From Populus alba (lineage: Eukaryota; Streptophyta; Magnoliopsida; Malpighiales; Salicaceae), in assembly GCF_005239225.2 (NCBI RefSeq), contig NC_133284.1, forward strand, positions 4,183,770 through 4,247,769: DNA of 64,000 nt, given 5' to 3'. A model generated the notes under the pieces. The model was not told the DNA's origin. It saw only the letters and a program-made list of their open reading frames with translations, and searched no databases. Positions 14,040 through 24,102 of the stretch are shown here, piece after piece. A program made the translations under genes and the position numbers. Each line of letters begins with the position of its first letter. The first letter of the stretch is position 1.

Positions 14040-14760
14040 CAAGTTTGATCTTAGCATAATAAACATGAAATACTGGTAATTAAGGTTGAGCTAACTTGAG
14101 TTAACTTGTAAAACCTACGATCTAAATTATAAAATCGGGATAACTTGATAAAAAATATATGAAGAAAATCATAAAACTTATTTTTTTAAAAAAAAAATAT
14201 AATAATATCAATCTAAATTAACTTTTCAAACTCGTGACCTGGATCATAAGATCCAAAATACCCTATTTGAAAAGATGATGAAACTGTAAAGATCAATTCT
14301 CAGTCACTTAAATGTTAAATGATGAAACTGAAAAAATAATTTCAATTATATAAAAGGATTCAAAATAAAATAAAATAAAATTAAAAGAATGATGATTAAA
14401 ATTAAAATACAAACAAATTTTATTTATTATTGAAGGGTTAAATTGAAAAGAAGAAACAATTTAACAAAAAATATTAAAAAAATCAAAAGAATAAGGATAA
14501 AAATTGATATAAAAAATTAAAAAAAAATAATTGAAGGGTGAAATTAAAAAAGAAAAAAACACTTTCACAAAAAAACAATAAAGAAATAAAGTCTAAATTG
14601 AAAACAATAACATGTTACAAATTAGGATTGAATGATAAAATTAAAAACAAAATAAAATTTTACAAAAGAACTACAAACAAAAAATAAAAATAAAAAAGGA
14701 CCAAAGTGAAAATCTCCATAAATCAGAGGACAACTCTAAATTTTTGCATGGTTAGTAAAA
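14040..14760. repeat. AT-rich dispersed repeat remnant
   Basis: The text contains phrases of the type 'ttgagttaacttgtaaaac', 'gggataacttgataaaaa' and 'aactcgtgacctggatcat', followed by long A-rich runs. Very similar phrases recur at about 34080-34960. I recall this as a common dispersed repeat in poplar sequence, but the family name and boundaries are not established from the window. Confidence 0.45.
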
Positions 14761-17700
14761 ATTAAGGGGAGGAGAAAGTATCATTGGTGATAAACTATGT
14801 CGCCGTCAATTACATGTACTGTCCTAACAGAAAGAGGATGCCAAGGCACTTTCAAAGACACAATGAAAGGAGATTTTAGCCGTTAGGAGATGTTGCTTGA
14901 AGGGTGTGGACATCCTCCACATGCTAGCGTGTGCATTTACCGTCCACTTTTTAGCCTTTTGTTTTTTTATATATTTAGTAAAATATTAAATTACTTTCTA
15001 GCCGACCTAATAATAATAAAATCATAATAAAAATACAAAAAAAGTCATTGGATGCTAGATTTAATTTTTTTGCTTTAAAGGGCATTTGTTCATTTTACCA
15101 TGTTTTTAAAATAAGAAAAAAAATTATTTTTTCACAATCAATTTAGCAATAATTAATACATCTTATGAAAAAATCTCAATGTTTCTGATAATCAGTTCAA
15201 TATTTTTGGATATAAAGAAAAAAAAAAACAACATAATCAAGTTCTTATGGGATTTAACAAGTTTAACCTAATCAATTTTACCTAAATGTAAAATTCAGCC
15301 CAGACATGTCCCATATTAACCATTCTTGCCATTTAATAACGGTGATAATAAAACAAACAAATCCAAAGAAGAAGGCAATCAGATGGATCTCGGGAAAAAA
15401 AATGTCGGACAAAACATCTACTTTTTAGGAAAGAGTCTAAAGACAGACATCCTGTTACGTGGCACACTTTAACTGGTAAGTTCCCTTTCTATCTCCAAAA
15501 AGAAAACTAAAAGCCCGCAAAATTTTCCCTTCCTGTCTTTCAACACCATCGACAAATTTCCTCTCCGCTTTCTCAGCACCCAAACATAACCTCACTTACT
15601 CTCCCTCCAAAATCATTAAACTAAAAGCATGTTTAATATTTTAGTAGTGATAATTTTTAAAGTAATTTTATTTAAATAATATTTATTTATTTATTTATTT
15701 TTAATATCATTATATCAAAATAATTTTAAAATAAAAAATTAATTTTTAAATAACTTGGCTGCAATATTACATATATTTTTAGATTGTTTGTTTTTATATT
15801 TAAAAAATAACTTTTAAAAAAATTAAATCATTTTAATTTTTTTTTCAAATTTAATGACTACAGCACAAACAATAGCCACCGAAAAAAAGGCACTGTCAGG
15901 AGACCCACCTGGAGTGCTGGCCAAGAACAGCATCAGAGACCGGGAAAACAAGGAACCAGAAAAACCGGCGACGAAGAGGAAACCTACCAACGAGAAACAA
16001 CCGCCGCAAGAAACGGAGTCCAACAACAAGAACAAGAAGAAATGCGGCAGTGGAAAATTCGTAGCTGAGAGACAAAAGTCCATGAATGCTTCCTGCTCCT
16101 CTGACGCCTCGTCGGAACACTCGTCGCCGCTCGGCCGGGAGCCGTCACCGTCCTTGTCGTGTTCCAGTGGGAGAATGGCGGCAAGTAGGATTGCGGTGGT
16201 GAAGGAAGAAGCAATATGGTGGTGGTGGTGAGAGTGAAGTACTTACTCGTGGGGGGTGATAATACTGATAACTTTCAACTTCAAAGTAAAAAATAGGTGT
16301 GCTGGGTTACACCCACTACTGGTAAGTTTTGAACCTCCCTCTTCCTCTCTGTTTTTTTCTTTTTGTGTATTTTTTGTAAGCGTGTTTGAATTGGGTGCGT
16401 TTTTATTTGGATATTGATGTTTAGTAATTTGTGGAACTTCAAGAATTGAGAGGTATTGATGGTAAAAGTTTTAAAAAGGCAAGATTTTTGCATTTGGTAT
16501 TTGATGTTGAGTGGTTTAATGCTCCTGCTTGTCTATAAGAAATAGAGATTGAAAAACAAGTAGGAAACTAGTCATCGACGACAAAAAAAGGAAAAAGAAT
16601 TAATGTTGAAATTGGGTTTGGAACATGGTAAAAGTAAGTGGGGTTCATATTAAATTGCAAATTGTTGCACTCTTGTTATTTTCTCATGTCAAAGAAGGCA
16701 CTTGCTTCGACAGATGAAAGACTCATTAGCAATGAACCAAGGAGTGTGCTTTCTGGTAAGAGGCCCTTGCGAGGCTAATAATCTGCTTCCATTAGTAGTG
16801 AGCATCTGCTGTAAAAGTGATGTTTCATACAGGAGAACCTCAGTGCGTTATTTGATGCATCATCCTGTTGATTTAGCTGAATGATTGATGAAATCTTATC
16901 ATATTTATGTGAAATTTAGCCATAGTTGGTTTATAATCAATCGATGCAGTGCAAAATATTTATGATCATGAAAGAGAGAAAGAGAATCTGTCACTAAATC
17001 TTGAATTAGTTTGGCATAAAACCTTAAAGAAGTGATTTATATTTCTATTATTTTCACTGATGTGGCAAGATGCTCGTATCTTGAGGGGGTTAATTGACAT
17101 AGTTTATTCCCGCGTTAATTAATGCCAGAGATGTGTGTCCTGTGCGTTCTGAGGATTCATCCCCGTCTCATCTGTGGTCATGCTCCGGGAGCAAGATCCT
17201 GCCATTCACAGTCCTGCGGGGCTAGACCTCACCAAAACTCATTGATAGGAAAATAAATTCCTTTCCAAACCAACAGAGACTAGTCTCCCATTAACTTTGA
17301 ATTAATGCCTTTATTAATAATATAATAAATATGTGAATTATATTATTACATATATTCATGAATCTAATATTATATGATTATTAAAAATAAGTTAAGTTTT
17401 ATTAATAATAAATATATATTTACACGAATATAATAATATCATGTGTAATCAACTAATTAGCTATAAGTCATTTTAAAAAATTAAACTAACAAAATGGCTC
17501 TGAATTTTTTGGGTGATTTCCAAGGCTATTTTCCTATGATAAGTCATTTCATCACTTCTTGAATAGTTATATATCTCAAAATTAGACTTAGAAGTTATTG
17601 TTTTGGTTATTTTAGTTATTTTTTATATATATTTAAATTTTAATTATTTATTTTTAATTTAATTTATATTTTTTATTTAGGTCAGTTTTTTAAGAGTCTC

Positions 17701-17932
17701 GTATAAATTGTTGGGGTGTTTTTTTTTATTATTATTATTCAAATTATTATTTAGATTTAATAAAATACTAGAGAGATTTCTCGACCTGGAGCTTGAGAAC
17801 AGTCTTTATCTTTGCTATACCTGAGTTAGATTTAAAGCAAATCATGACCAGAAACATGATGGTTTAAATTCAGTTTGTTAACTTGTAAATGTTCTGCATT
17901 CCGTGGCAGTCTGTAAATTGTCAGATATGTTT

Positions 17933-18232
17933 TGTATAAAAGAATTATCTTAATCTAAACATTTAAGATATTAGATGAGATTTTAGAATATGATTTATAT
18001 ATTTTTTTAAGTGAAAGTTTTTTGAACTTGAAATTTACTCATGTTCATACTATATTATGTTTAATTTTTTTCATATAAATAGAGATAGTGAAATTTGAAT
18101 TCATGACCGCTTGATCATCAAGATTCTGATAACATGCTTGATCATCAAGATTCTGATATCATGTTAAAGAATCATTTCAACTCAAAAATTTAAATTGTTA
18201 CGATGAGGTTTCAAAATATTCTTTAATATTGT
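17933..18232 (-). mobile_element. Degraded TRIM retroelement (same family as 29320-29616)
   Basis: On the minus strand a terminal repeat at about 18229-18162 ends in TTTAACA and is followed by TGATATCAGAATC, close to the tRNA-Met-type primer site TGGTATCAGAGC. A second, related terminal repeat lies at about 18002-17933. Both resemble the terminal repeats at 29320 and 29539 in reverse complement (compare GATTTATAT and AAGATATTAGATGAGATTTTA). Ends are approximate and no clean flanking duplication was seen. It lies inside the Tag pseudogene. Confidence 0.6.
18110..18163. repeat. 27-bp tandem duplication at the TRIM primer site
   Basis: Two 27-bp copies, 18110-18136 and 18137-18163, differ at one base. 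Each contains TTGATCATCAAG, a near-palindrome, and ATTCTGATA. On the minus strand the duplicated unit holds the degenerate primer-binding site, so the element now carries that site twice. Confidence 0.9.
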
Positions 18233-19262
18233 TGTAAATATAATTAAGTTTTGAGCTTTTTCACAAAGTTGCCATCGCTAATTAATTTTTCCCCGCTTTC
18301 TAAAAGATCCATGCTATGCCACTTTTCATGATGAAGATTGGGGAGTCCCAGTCCATGACGACAATTATTTCATGCACAAAACCCTTTGGATAATCTTCTT
18401 CCAAAGGGGATCTGGTAGCTTCTTCCTCAGTCTGTGATCATTTCTTTTGATGTGCAGGAAGCTGTTTGAACAGCTAAGCCTATCAGGAGCTTTGGCTGAA
18501 CTTACATGGCCTGTCATCCCTAACAAAAGGCATATATTTAGGTACTGGTTATTTCAATTAAATGTGTTTGTTATGATAGATGCACTTGCTTGGTGTACTG
18601 GCATTCAATAATGAAAAGGCAATGTGAATTGTCGATGCTCAAACTTTTAATGGGTTTCACTTGGTTGATACGGAGTTATCTGCATGCAGGGAAGTCTTTT
18701 TGGATTTTGATCCAATTGCTAATGATAGAAAGATAGCACTTCCAAGATGCCCGCCAGCTCCCTACCGTCAGAGCTAAAGTTCCGATCAATCGTTGAAAAT
18801 GCTCATCAAATGTGCAAGGTGGAGACACGAACTTTTCTTTTCATTTTTTGCGTGTTGATTAATTCATGTTGTAAGCCTAATATTCGACTCCCTTTTTTTC
18901 GTGACTTTTGTTAATAATTCATGGTAAGGCTCGGTATAATAATGTTGAAGATTGTCCCAACCCACATGACCTCCAACCTGCTGTAAACTAGCAGCTTGTT
19001 GTTGATGCTGCAGTTCATAGATGAGGTTGGCTCTTTTATTAAACACACCTCGAACTTTGTCAACCATAAGCCAACTCCGATATCCCCTCCAAGTTCCAGT
19101 CAAGACTCCAAAAGCAGAGCTCATAAGCTAGGACATGGCGAAAGGAGGGTTTTTGAAGTGTTGACCCATGACCATGCAAGTGGCTGGACTAACAAATAAT
19201 GACCATCTCATAAGTTGCTTCAGATTCCAAGTGGACAGCCAAGGGAGAAGCAAGGGTAAAGG

Positions 19263-20149
19263 ATGGCTATCTTGAGGCGAGGACCAAAGTGAAAGAAATT
19301 GAGGATTCAATGGAAGCTGGATTATCCGGTGGTACAAGTAAATTTACATGTTGAATCGACCTGGATTTAGTGACTTTTCCTGGTGCAATGGGAAACTGAA
19401 TGGATGAGACGTTAGAATAATCTCTGTGGTAAAGTTTTCGCTTCCACACGTCTCAAATGGAAGGATTCAATTTTATTGATGGAATTTCCATCATGGTCCA
19501 GCTAATTTTCTGTGATTGAAAGAGACTGCTGTGCTACTTTAGATTTATGAAGTCGTAATCAAGTTCTGCTCGCGTAAAATGATTCAGTGAATGCAGGTAT
19601 TGCGACAAAAAATCACTCACGGTTACATGAACATTTCATGTCTGTATTTCAAGTTCTATGTTCCTTTCCTTTTCAAGGTTGAGTATTGATTCTTGAATTA
19701 CTTTAGTCAAATAAGCTTTCCGACATGCATTTAATTAGCACTTTTCCTTTTGGATTACGGCAAAAATATTCTTCTAGACATGGCTGCTGCCTGCGTGGCT
19801 GAAAAATTCGGATGTCTTGCTTGGAATAGTCATCAGTCACACCTCAAATTCTTGGAATGCTAAAGTAATGGTATGCTAGAAAATATTGAATAGACTGGAT
19901 TGTACTATACTGAACTTAAATAATTGTTTTGTTTTGTGGCTGGTATGCTTTAAGCTGGATAGAAAAATTTATTTTCATTTTATGTTTAGCGGATGCTAAC
20001 TCTGTTCACCTGAGATCTAGATTATTCTAATTTAGTCTTTTTAAAAAATAAAAAATATAATTGACTTGACTTGACCTGACCCGTTTAAAAATTTAAATTG
20101 ATTTATGACAGATAAAATATAAATAAAAACACATTATAAATAAAAAATA
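19263..20149. other. Non-coding flank after the Tag pseudogene
   Basis: Nothing recognisable was found apart from scattered short open frames. The first part may be the decayed 3' region of the pseudogene. Confidence 0.5.
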
Positions 20150-20530
20150 CATTGCCCTAGATCAACATCCTAATAAAGTTTTAAAATTATAATAATAAAT
20201 ATTTTTATTTTTATTTTTGATTCAAGTTAATAGCCAACCCAACTTATAACTCAGGTGAAGCTCTAAATCGAGTTTTAAAATTATAATAATTATTATTTTT
20301 ATATTTATATTGATTCTGATCAATGATTAACCCAAGCCTTATCCTGGTTTGACTTTTAAGTCAAGTTTTAAAACTATAATAATAATTATTTTTATTCTTA
20401 TATTGACCCTTGTTAATGGTCAAACTGGTTTATAATTTATAATTCTGATTTGATCTTAGATAGATACTCAAATCAAATTTTAAAACTATAATAATATTTA
20501 TATTTATATTTATATTTATATTTATCTAGA
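20150..20530. repeat. Diverged tandem repeat, about 4 units of 92-113 bp
   Basis: The phrase TTTTAAAA(T/C)TATAATAAT recurs near 20177, 20271, 20363 and 20476. Between the copies are related segments with 'gaccctt', 'ttaatggtcaa' and 'taacccaagcc'. The last unit ends in a short TATTTA microsatellite (about 20494-20526). Confidence 0.7.
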
Positions 20531-21861
20531 CCGATCAGTGTTAACTTATGAATAGAATTGGAGAATCTTGTCCCTAGCCTTGTTAGATGAATAAACTGTT
20601 GGTTTTGATCTCTTGGCTCGTTACAGGAAATACATGTTCTTGTACTTTTAACAAGGCATCTAAAGATACCACAGCCTAGTTTGAAAACAATTTCGACATA
20701 CAAAAGCATATCAAGATCCTTACAGCAATACATACTCCTTCGGTTCATAATCATTGCAAGATCCTTCTTGACTAACGGTGAAGTTACACAGCGGTAACGA
20801 TCTCTCTTGGCACGGGTTGGATCCTTCAATTTTTGCGAGCATCTGCCAATTACTAGCAAGCACTCTTGCGTGGATTAAGACTCGTTGTTGACCCCCTCGG
20901 TTGAATATGGAAAACACTCTTGTCACCAGCAGTAGATTGTTCACGTAACACACGGGGTGTTGTTGTTTGCTGTCCAAACATCAAGGCAAGCAGCCATCGG
21001 AGCTGTAAGATAAGCATCAGAAGAACCCATCTCAATTTAGCAACGATCCTACCTGGAAAGAGTGATCTAGCAGGACATCGGTAAAATCCAGAAGTGTTGC
21101 CATCAAGGCTACGGCCTAATGAACCCACGGAACGCTGATAAGTCAAAATAACCCGCAAAGAATCTTGATAAGTCGTCAAAATAGCCGGTTATATTTGACC
21201 GGAGAGAAAGTGTTCCAGATCCAAAAATCTTGTCAAATCCCAACTACCTCGACTTAATTTCACACTAGCTGTAGCACACGAACATCTTCCTTTGTATCAT
21301 TCAAGGACATAACTTGAGAAAGACACCGTCCCAATAATTCTGGATGGTTGGATGCCAAAGACTTTCTGCTAAATGAAAGTTCGACGACATGATATGACAC
21401 AGATATAGTGGTCCTGGACTTCAGCTGTTCTAACCAAACATTCATATGGCCAAAACCAGAACCTTGCACTTGCAGTCAATTGAAGACATCTGAGTGATGT
21501 GCAATTGCTGCCCTAGATACGTTAAGATGGCAATTATCCATTATAATATATCTAAAACTCACCCACTATCATAAGGCTACACTTGACTCTGAAAGACCAT
21601 GCATTCTAACAAATTAAAATATATCAAAAACTGATAATTATCCATTAAAATGGCAATAACCCTTGCTTTTCAAATTGAGTTTGGATCCCTCAAAGGTGCT
21701 ATCTTTCTTGGGATTTTTTTTCTCCGTGTATCAGATGATGTATTTACAAATACATTGTAAAATTCAAAATGGTCTAACAGAACCTACATAATCTAATAGA
21801 ACCTACATAATTTATAGAACTCCAAGTTGTATGAGCTTCTTCTCCTATCTAAGTAGAAATT
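20531..21861. other. Unassigned region with three overlapping minus-strand open frames
   Basis: Minus-strand open frames at 21469-21260 (69 codons), 21179-20853 (108) and 20859-20473 (128) sit close together in different frames, and their base composition is less AT-rich than the flanks. I do not recognise the proteins. The first contains HMNVWLEQLKSRT and SFSRKSLASNHPELLGRCLS, which look protein-like rather than random, and no obvious splice sites join the three. They could be remains of one decayed gene. The rest, toward 21861, includes the 3' flank of the WRKY gene. Confidence 0.35.
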
Positions 21862-23677
21862 TCACCACTTCGTGTGATTTTGCTGCAACATTCTTCCTGA
21901 GATTGCTGCGGCCAGTGCTGCTGTGAAATTGGGATCTTTCGTCAACGAAGAGGCCATCTGTTCCACCAAGAATTGCCGGACTTCAGGTGCATCAGTTTTT
22001 GGTTTTGAACTTTTGGCATCATTGCTGGACTTAGATTTTGTGAGATCAAGAGTAATATTGGTTTTCCCAGATGAGGCTAGAGAAGCGGAGCAGGGTACTG
22101 AACCGAGTGTTAGACCATGGCTTGAACCTGATGTTGCCTCCATTGAGGGGTGTGGATGGTTGTGCTCTCCTTCATAAGTTGCCACCAGAACAGATTGGTC
22201 GTCAATGCTCCTTTGAACCTGAATGAGCCACCAGTGAGAACAGAAGAATCTTAGCATTCTACTCATCCTTTTCACTTCACACGGAAGAAAGTTGGAACTA
22301 AAACCTTTATTTCATGCACAGAATATAAAGAAAACTTGGACAAAATTCACAGTCCATGTGAGTTTAAATGCCTACTTAATTATATGCTATTTATTTGCCT
22401 CATCACAGCTAAATTGAACAAGTCAGAACATGGACGAAATCGACCCAATGCTCTTTACTTATGCAAGCACAGAACTAACTGTGTTTATGGTTTCAGTCTC
22501 ACCTTCTTCTTGACAGGGCAGCTTGGAGCAAAAGAGCATTTGAAGTAAGCTCTTGGAGAAGGGTTATCTCTTGTGACCTTTTGGCCATATTTCCTCCATT
22601 GATATCCATCTTTCACGATCTGCAATAAATTATATGCAATCGCTTAGTAACCCATGAAGACATTTACATAGTAAACTTTAGCTAGAAATACCCGTGATTT
22701 TTGCACCAGAGGGGTGTGTTGTATGCACTTACAAGGCTTTTATCACCCGCTTCAGTCCTGACATAAGCCCTGGAAGTCTTAGCTTTGATGACTTCTTCCC
22801 TTGGTTTCTTGGACAATTCTTCATCGGTTGAGCTACTCTCAGAGTTCCCATTCATTGCAATGTTATTATCGTTGTTGTTGCTGCTTGCAGACTTTCTTTT
22901 CTTTGATGGGCCATGAAGCTCCTTTTCTCCATTCTTGCACATGCAATCCATCAACTGGTTTCTTAAAGCATTGTAGTTCTCACACATCACAGTTAGCATT
23001 TCAGTGAGCTTCCTGTTTTCTTCGCTCACTCGGTTCAATTCCTCTTCTATGGCTCCAGTCTGAAATTAGTAATTATACAAAATAAATTCAACTTCAAAAC
23101 TCCAAGAAGACAGCAAGTTTTAGAAGCACCTCGGATAAGTTTCTATACTAATCAATTTCAGCCAGTTCCTAGCTAAAACTTAAGAAGGCTACTAGTCCCC
23201 TTTGTAATAGTTACTTTTCTTTCTTTCTTTTCCTATGAATCAATATTTTGACGATATATGACAGAAAAAACATTTTTATATATTTCTTCATGAAACCCAG
23301 TGACATGAATTCATAATATATTGTTCTTGCTGAAAGCTACATACTTTATTGAAATTTGTTTGAAAAACAAAAACAAATCAAATATAAGAAGCTATGTGTT
23401 TAGCCTTCAATTGATGGCCATAAACCATAAAGAAAGGAAGAGGGGTATGCGACTAAAACCTACAGACACAATCAAATTACTGCAAAGCGAGTATCTGCAC
23501 ATATATATATATAAAGCTAACCTCTTCTTTCGCTGAAGGCTTGGTCTGGAACATGAAAGTGGGTTTCATTTTTCTTGGTACCCCGAAACTTTCTGCATCA
23601 ACTGGAGCATCACTTTTCACTCTTGGAGGATTAATATTAAGATCCAAAGAAGTATCAACCCAGGATGAGTTATCCAT
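21862..23677 (-). CDS. WRKY40: Group IIa WRKY transcription factor, WRKY40-like, 4 exons
   Basis: Exons on the minus strand are 23677-23522, 23059-22733, 22619-22503 and 22218-21862, all phase 0, giving 318 residues (AtWRKY40 is about 302). Residues 1-20 include [15 protein letters not shown], like the AtWRKY40 N-terminus. Exon 2 has a leucine-zipper-like helix ([18 protein letters not shown]) then a basic KKRKS nuclear signal and SESSSTDEE. Exon 3 holds WRKYGQK and the first zinc cysteines, KCSFAPSC; exon 4 has the HNH pair in [11 protein letters not shown], completing C-X5-C...H-X-H. The C-terminus keeps the group IIa block [20 protein letters not shown]. Group IIa WRKYs bind W-boxes (TTGAC[CT]) and mostly repress in immune and ABA signalling. 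Another ATG 33 bases upstream (23710) is in frame; 23677 was chosen by homology. Confidence 0.95.
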
Positions 23678-24068
23678 AGCCGCCTTAATCGAACTAGTCC
23701 TCCTTGACAATCTTCTTCAAATAATGGGACCAAGTGAATTAGCTAGGAGATTGACAATCTCTGTGGTTGCAGCTAGCAAAACTTGTGAAAACACAGGAAG
23801 TTGCTAAATTCAGACTCAGTTGGAACGAAATGGAAGGCGAAAAACCTGTGAATATATAGAACTCAATAGGGCCCAACTCGGTTGTGGAAACTTGGTGGAA
23901 AGAGAAAGAAAGATAAAGATATAACAGTACTCGTAGCGGAAGATACAAATGTTCTGGTCACATGAGAAGCTGGCATGCGCTTCTTCTTTTTTTGTTTTCT
24001 TTTTTACAGATACAAATACTGAATGCAGATTAGATTGATGTGTGCGATACAAATATTGTCGGTTGGGG

Positions 24069-24102
24069 ATTGACAATGGGACAAAGCTTTTGTCAAAGTC
24101 AA
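24069..24102. promoter_or_regulatory. W-box-like cluster upstream of the WRKY gene
   Basis: About 400 bases upstream of the ATG, TTGAC cores occur as TTGACA on the plus strand near 24070 and, on the minus strand, as TTGACT and TTTGACA within 24091-24102. Group IIa WRKY genes are known to be controlled by WRKY factors, including themselves. That these particular sites act is an inference. Confidence 0.45.

Larger units (their letters stand above)
12969..15853. other. Intergenic region between PnsB1 and the Tag pseudogene
   Basis: No gene was recognised. It holds the PnsB1 promoter side, a T-run at about 13232, AT-rich element-like stretches around 13590-13690 and 15625-15790, a TA microsatellite and a longer AT-rich dispersed repeat, both listed separately. 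Confidence 0.55.
15854..19262 (+). pseudogene. DNA-3-methyladenine glycosylase I (Tag family) pseudogene
   Basis: Pieces of a plant Tag-type glycosylase lie in order but are broken. Piece 15854-16231 has a Lys/Glu/Pro-rich N-terminus with the family's SMNASCSSDASS. Piece 18307-18370 gives DPCYATFHDEDWGVPVHDD, with no donor after it. Piece 18458-18541 gives KLFEQLSLSGALAELTWP and PNKRHIFR. Piece 18690-18818 starts EVFLDFDPIA, then shifts frame before SELKFRSIVENAHQMCK. Piece 19014-19262 has FIDEVGSF and FVNHKP, a shift, VPVKTPKAELIS, a TAG where the family has Lys, and in another frame MQVAGLTNNDHLISCFRF. A piece at 16684-16770 (SKKALASTDERLISNEP) may also belong. The exon with the zinc-ligand Cys (CAWVTPNT) was not found. 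Tag removes 3-methyladenine from alkylated DNA; this copy cannot encode a working enzyme. A decayed miniature retroelement sits between the N-terminal pieces and 18307. Confidence 0.88.

Noticed and set aside
15896..16214. Minus-strand open frames opposite the Tag N-terminal piece
   Set aside because: They arise from the GC-rich low-complexity coding piece on the other strand; the plus-strand SMNASCSSDASS match decides the strand.
22801..23007. Plus-strand open frame within the WRKY gene
   Set aside because: It is a reverse-strand shadow of WRKY exon 2.
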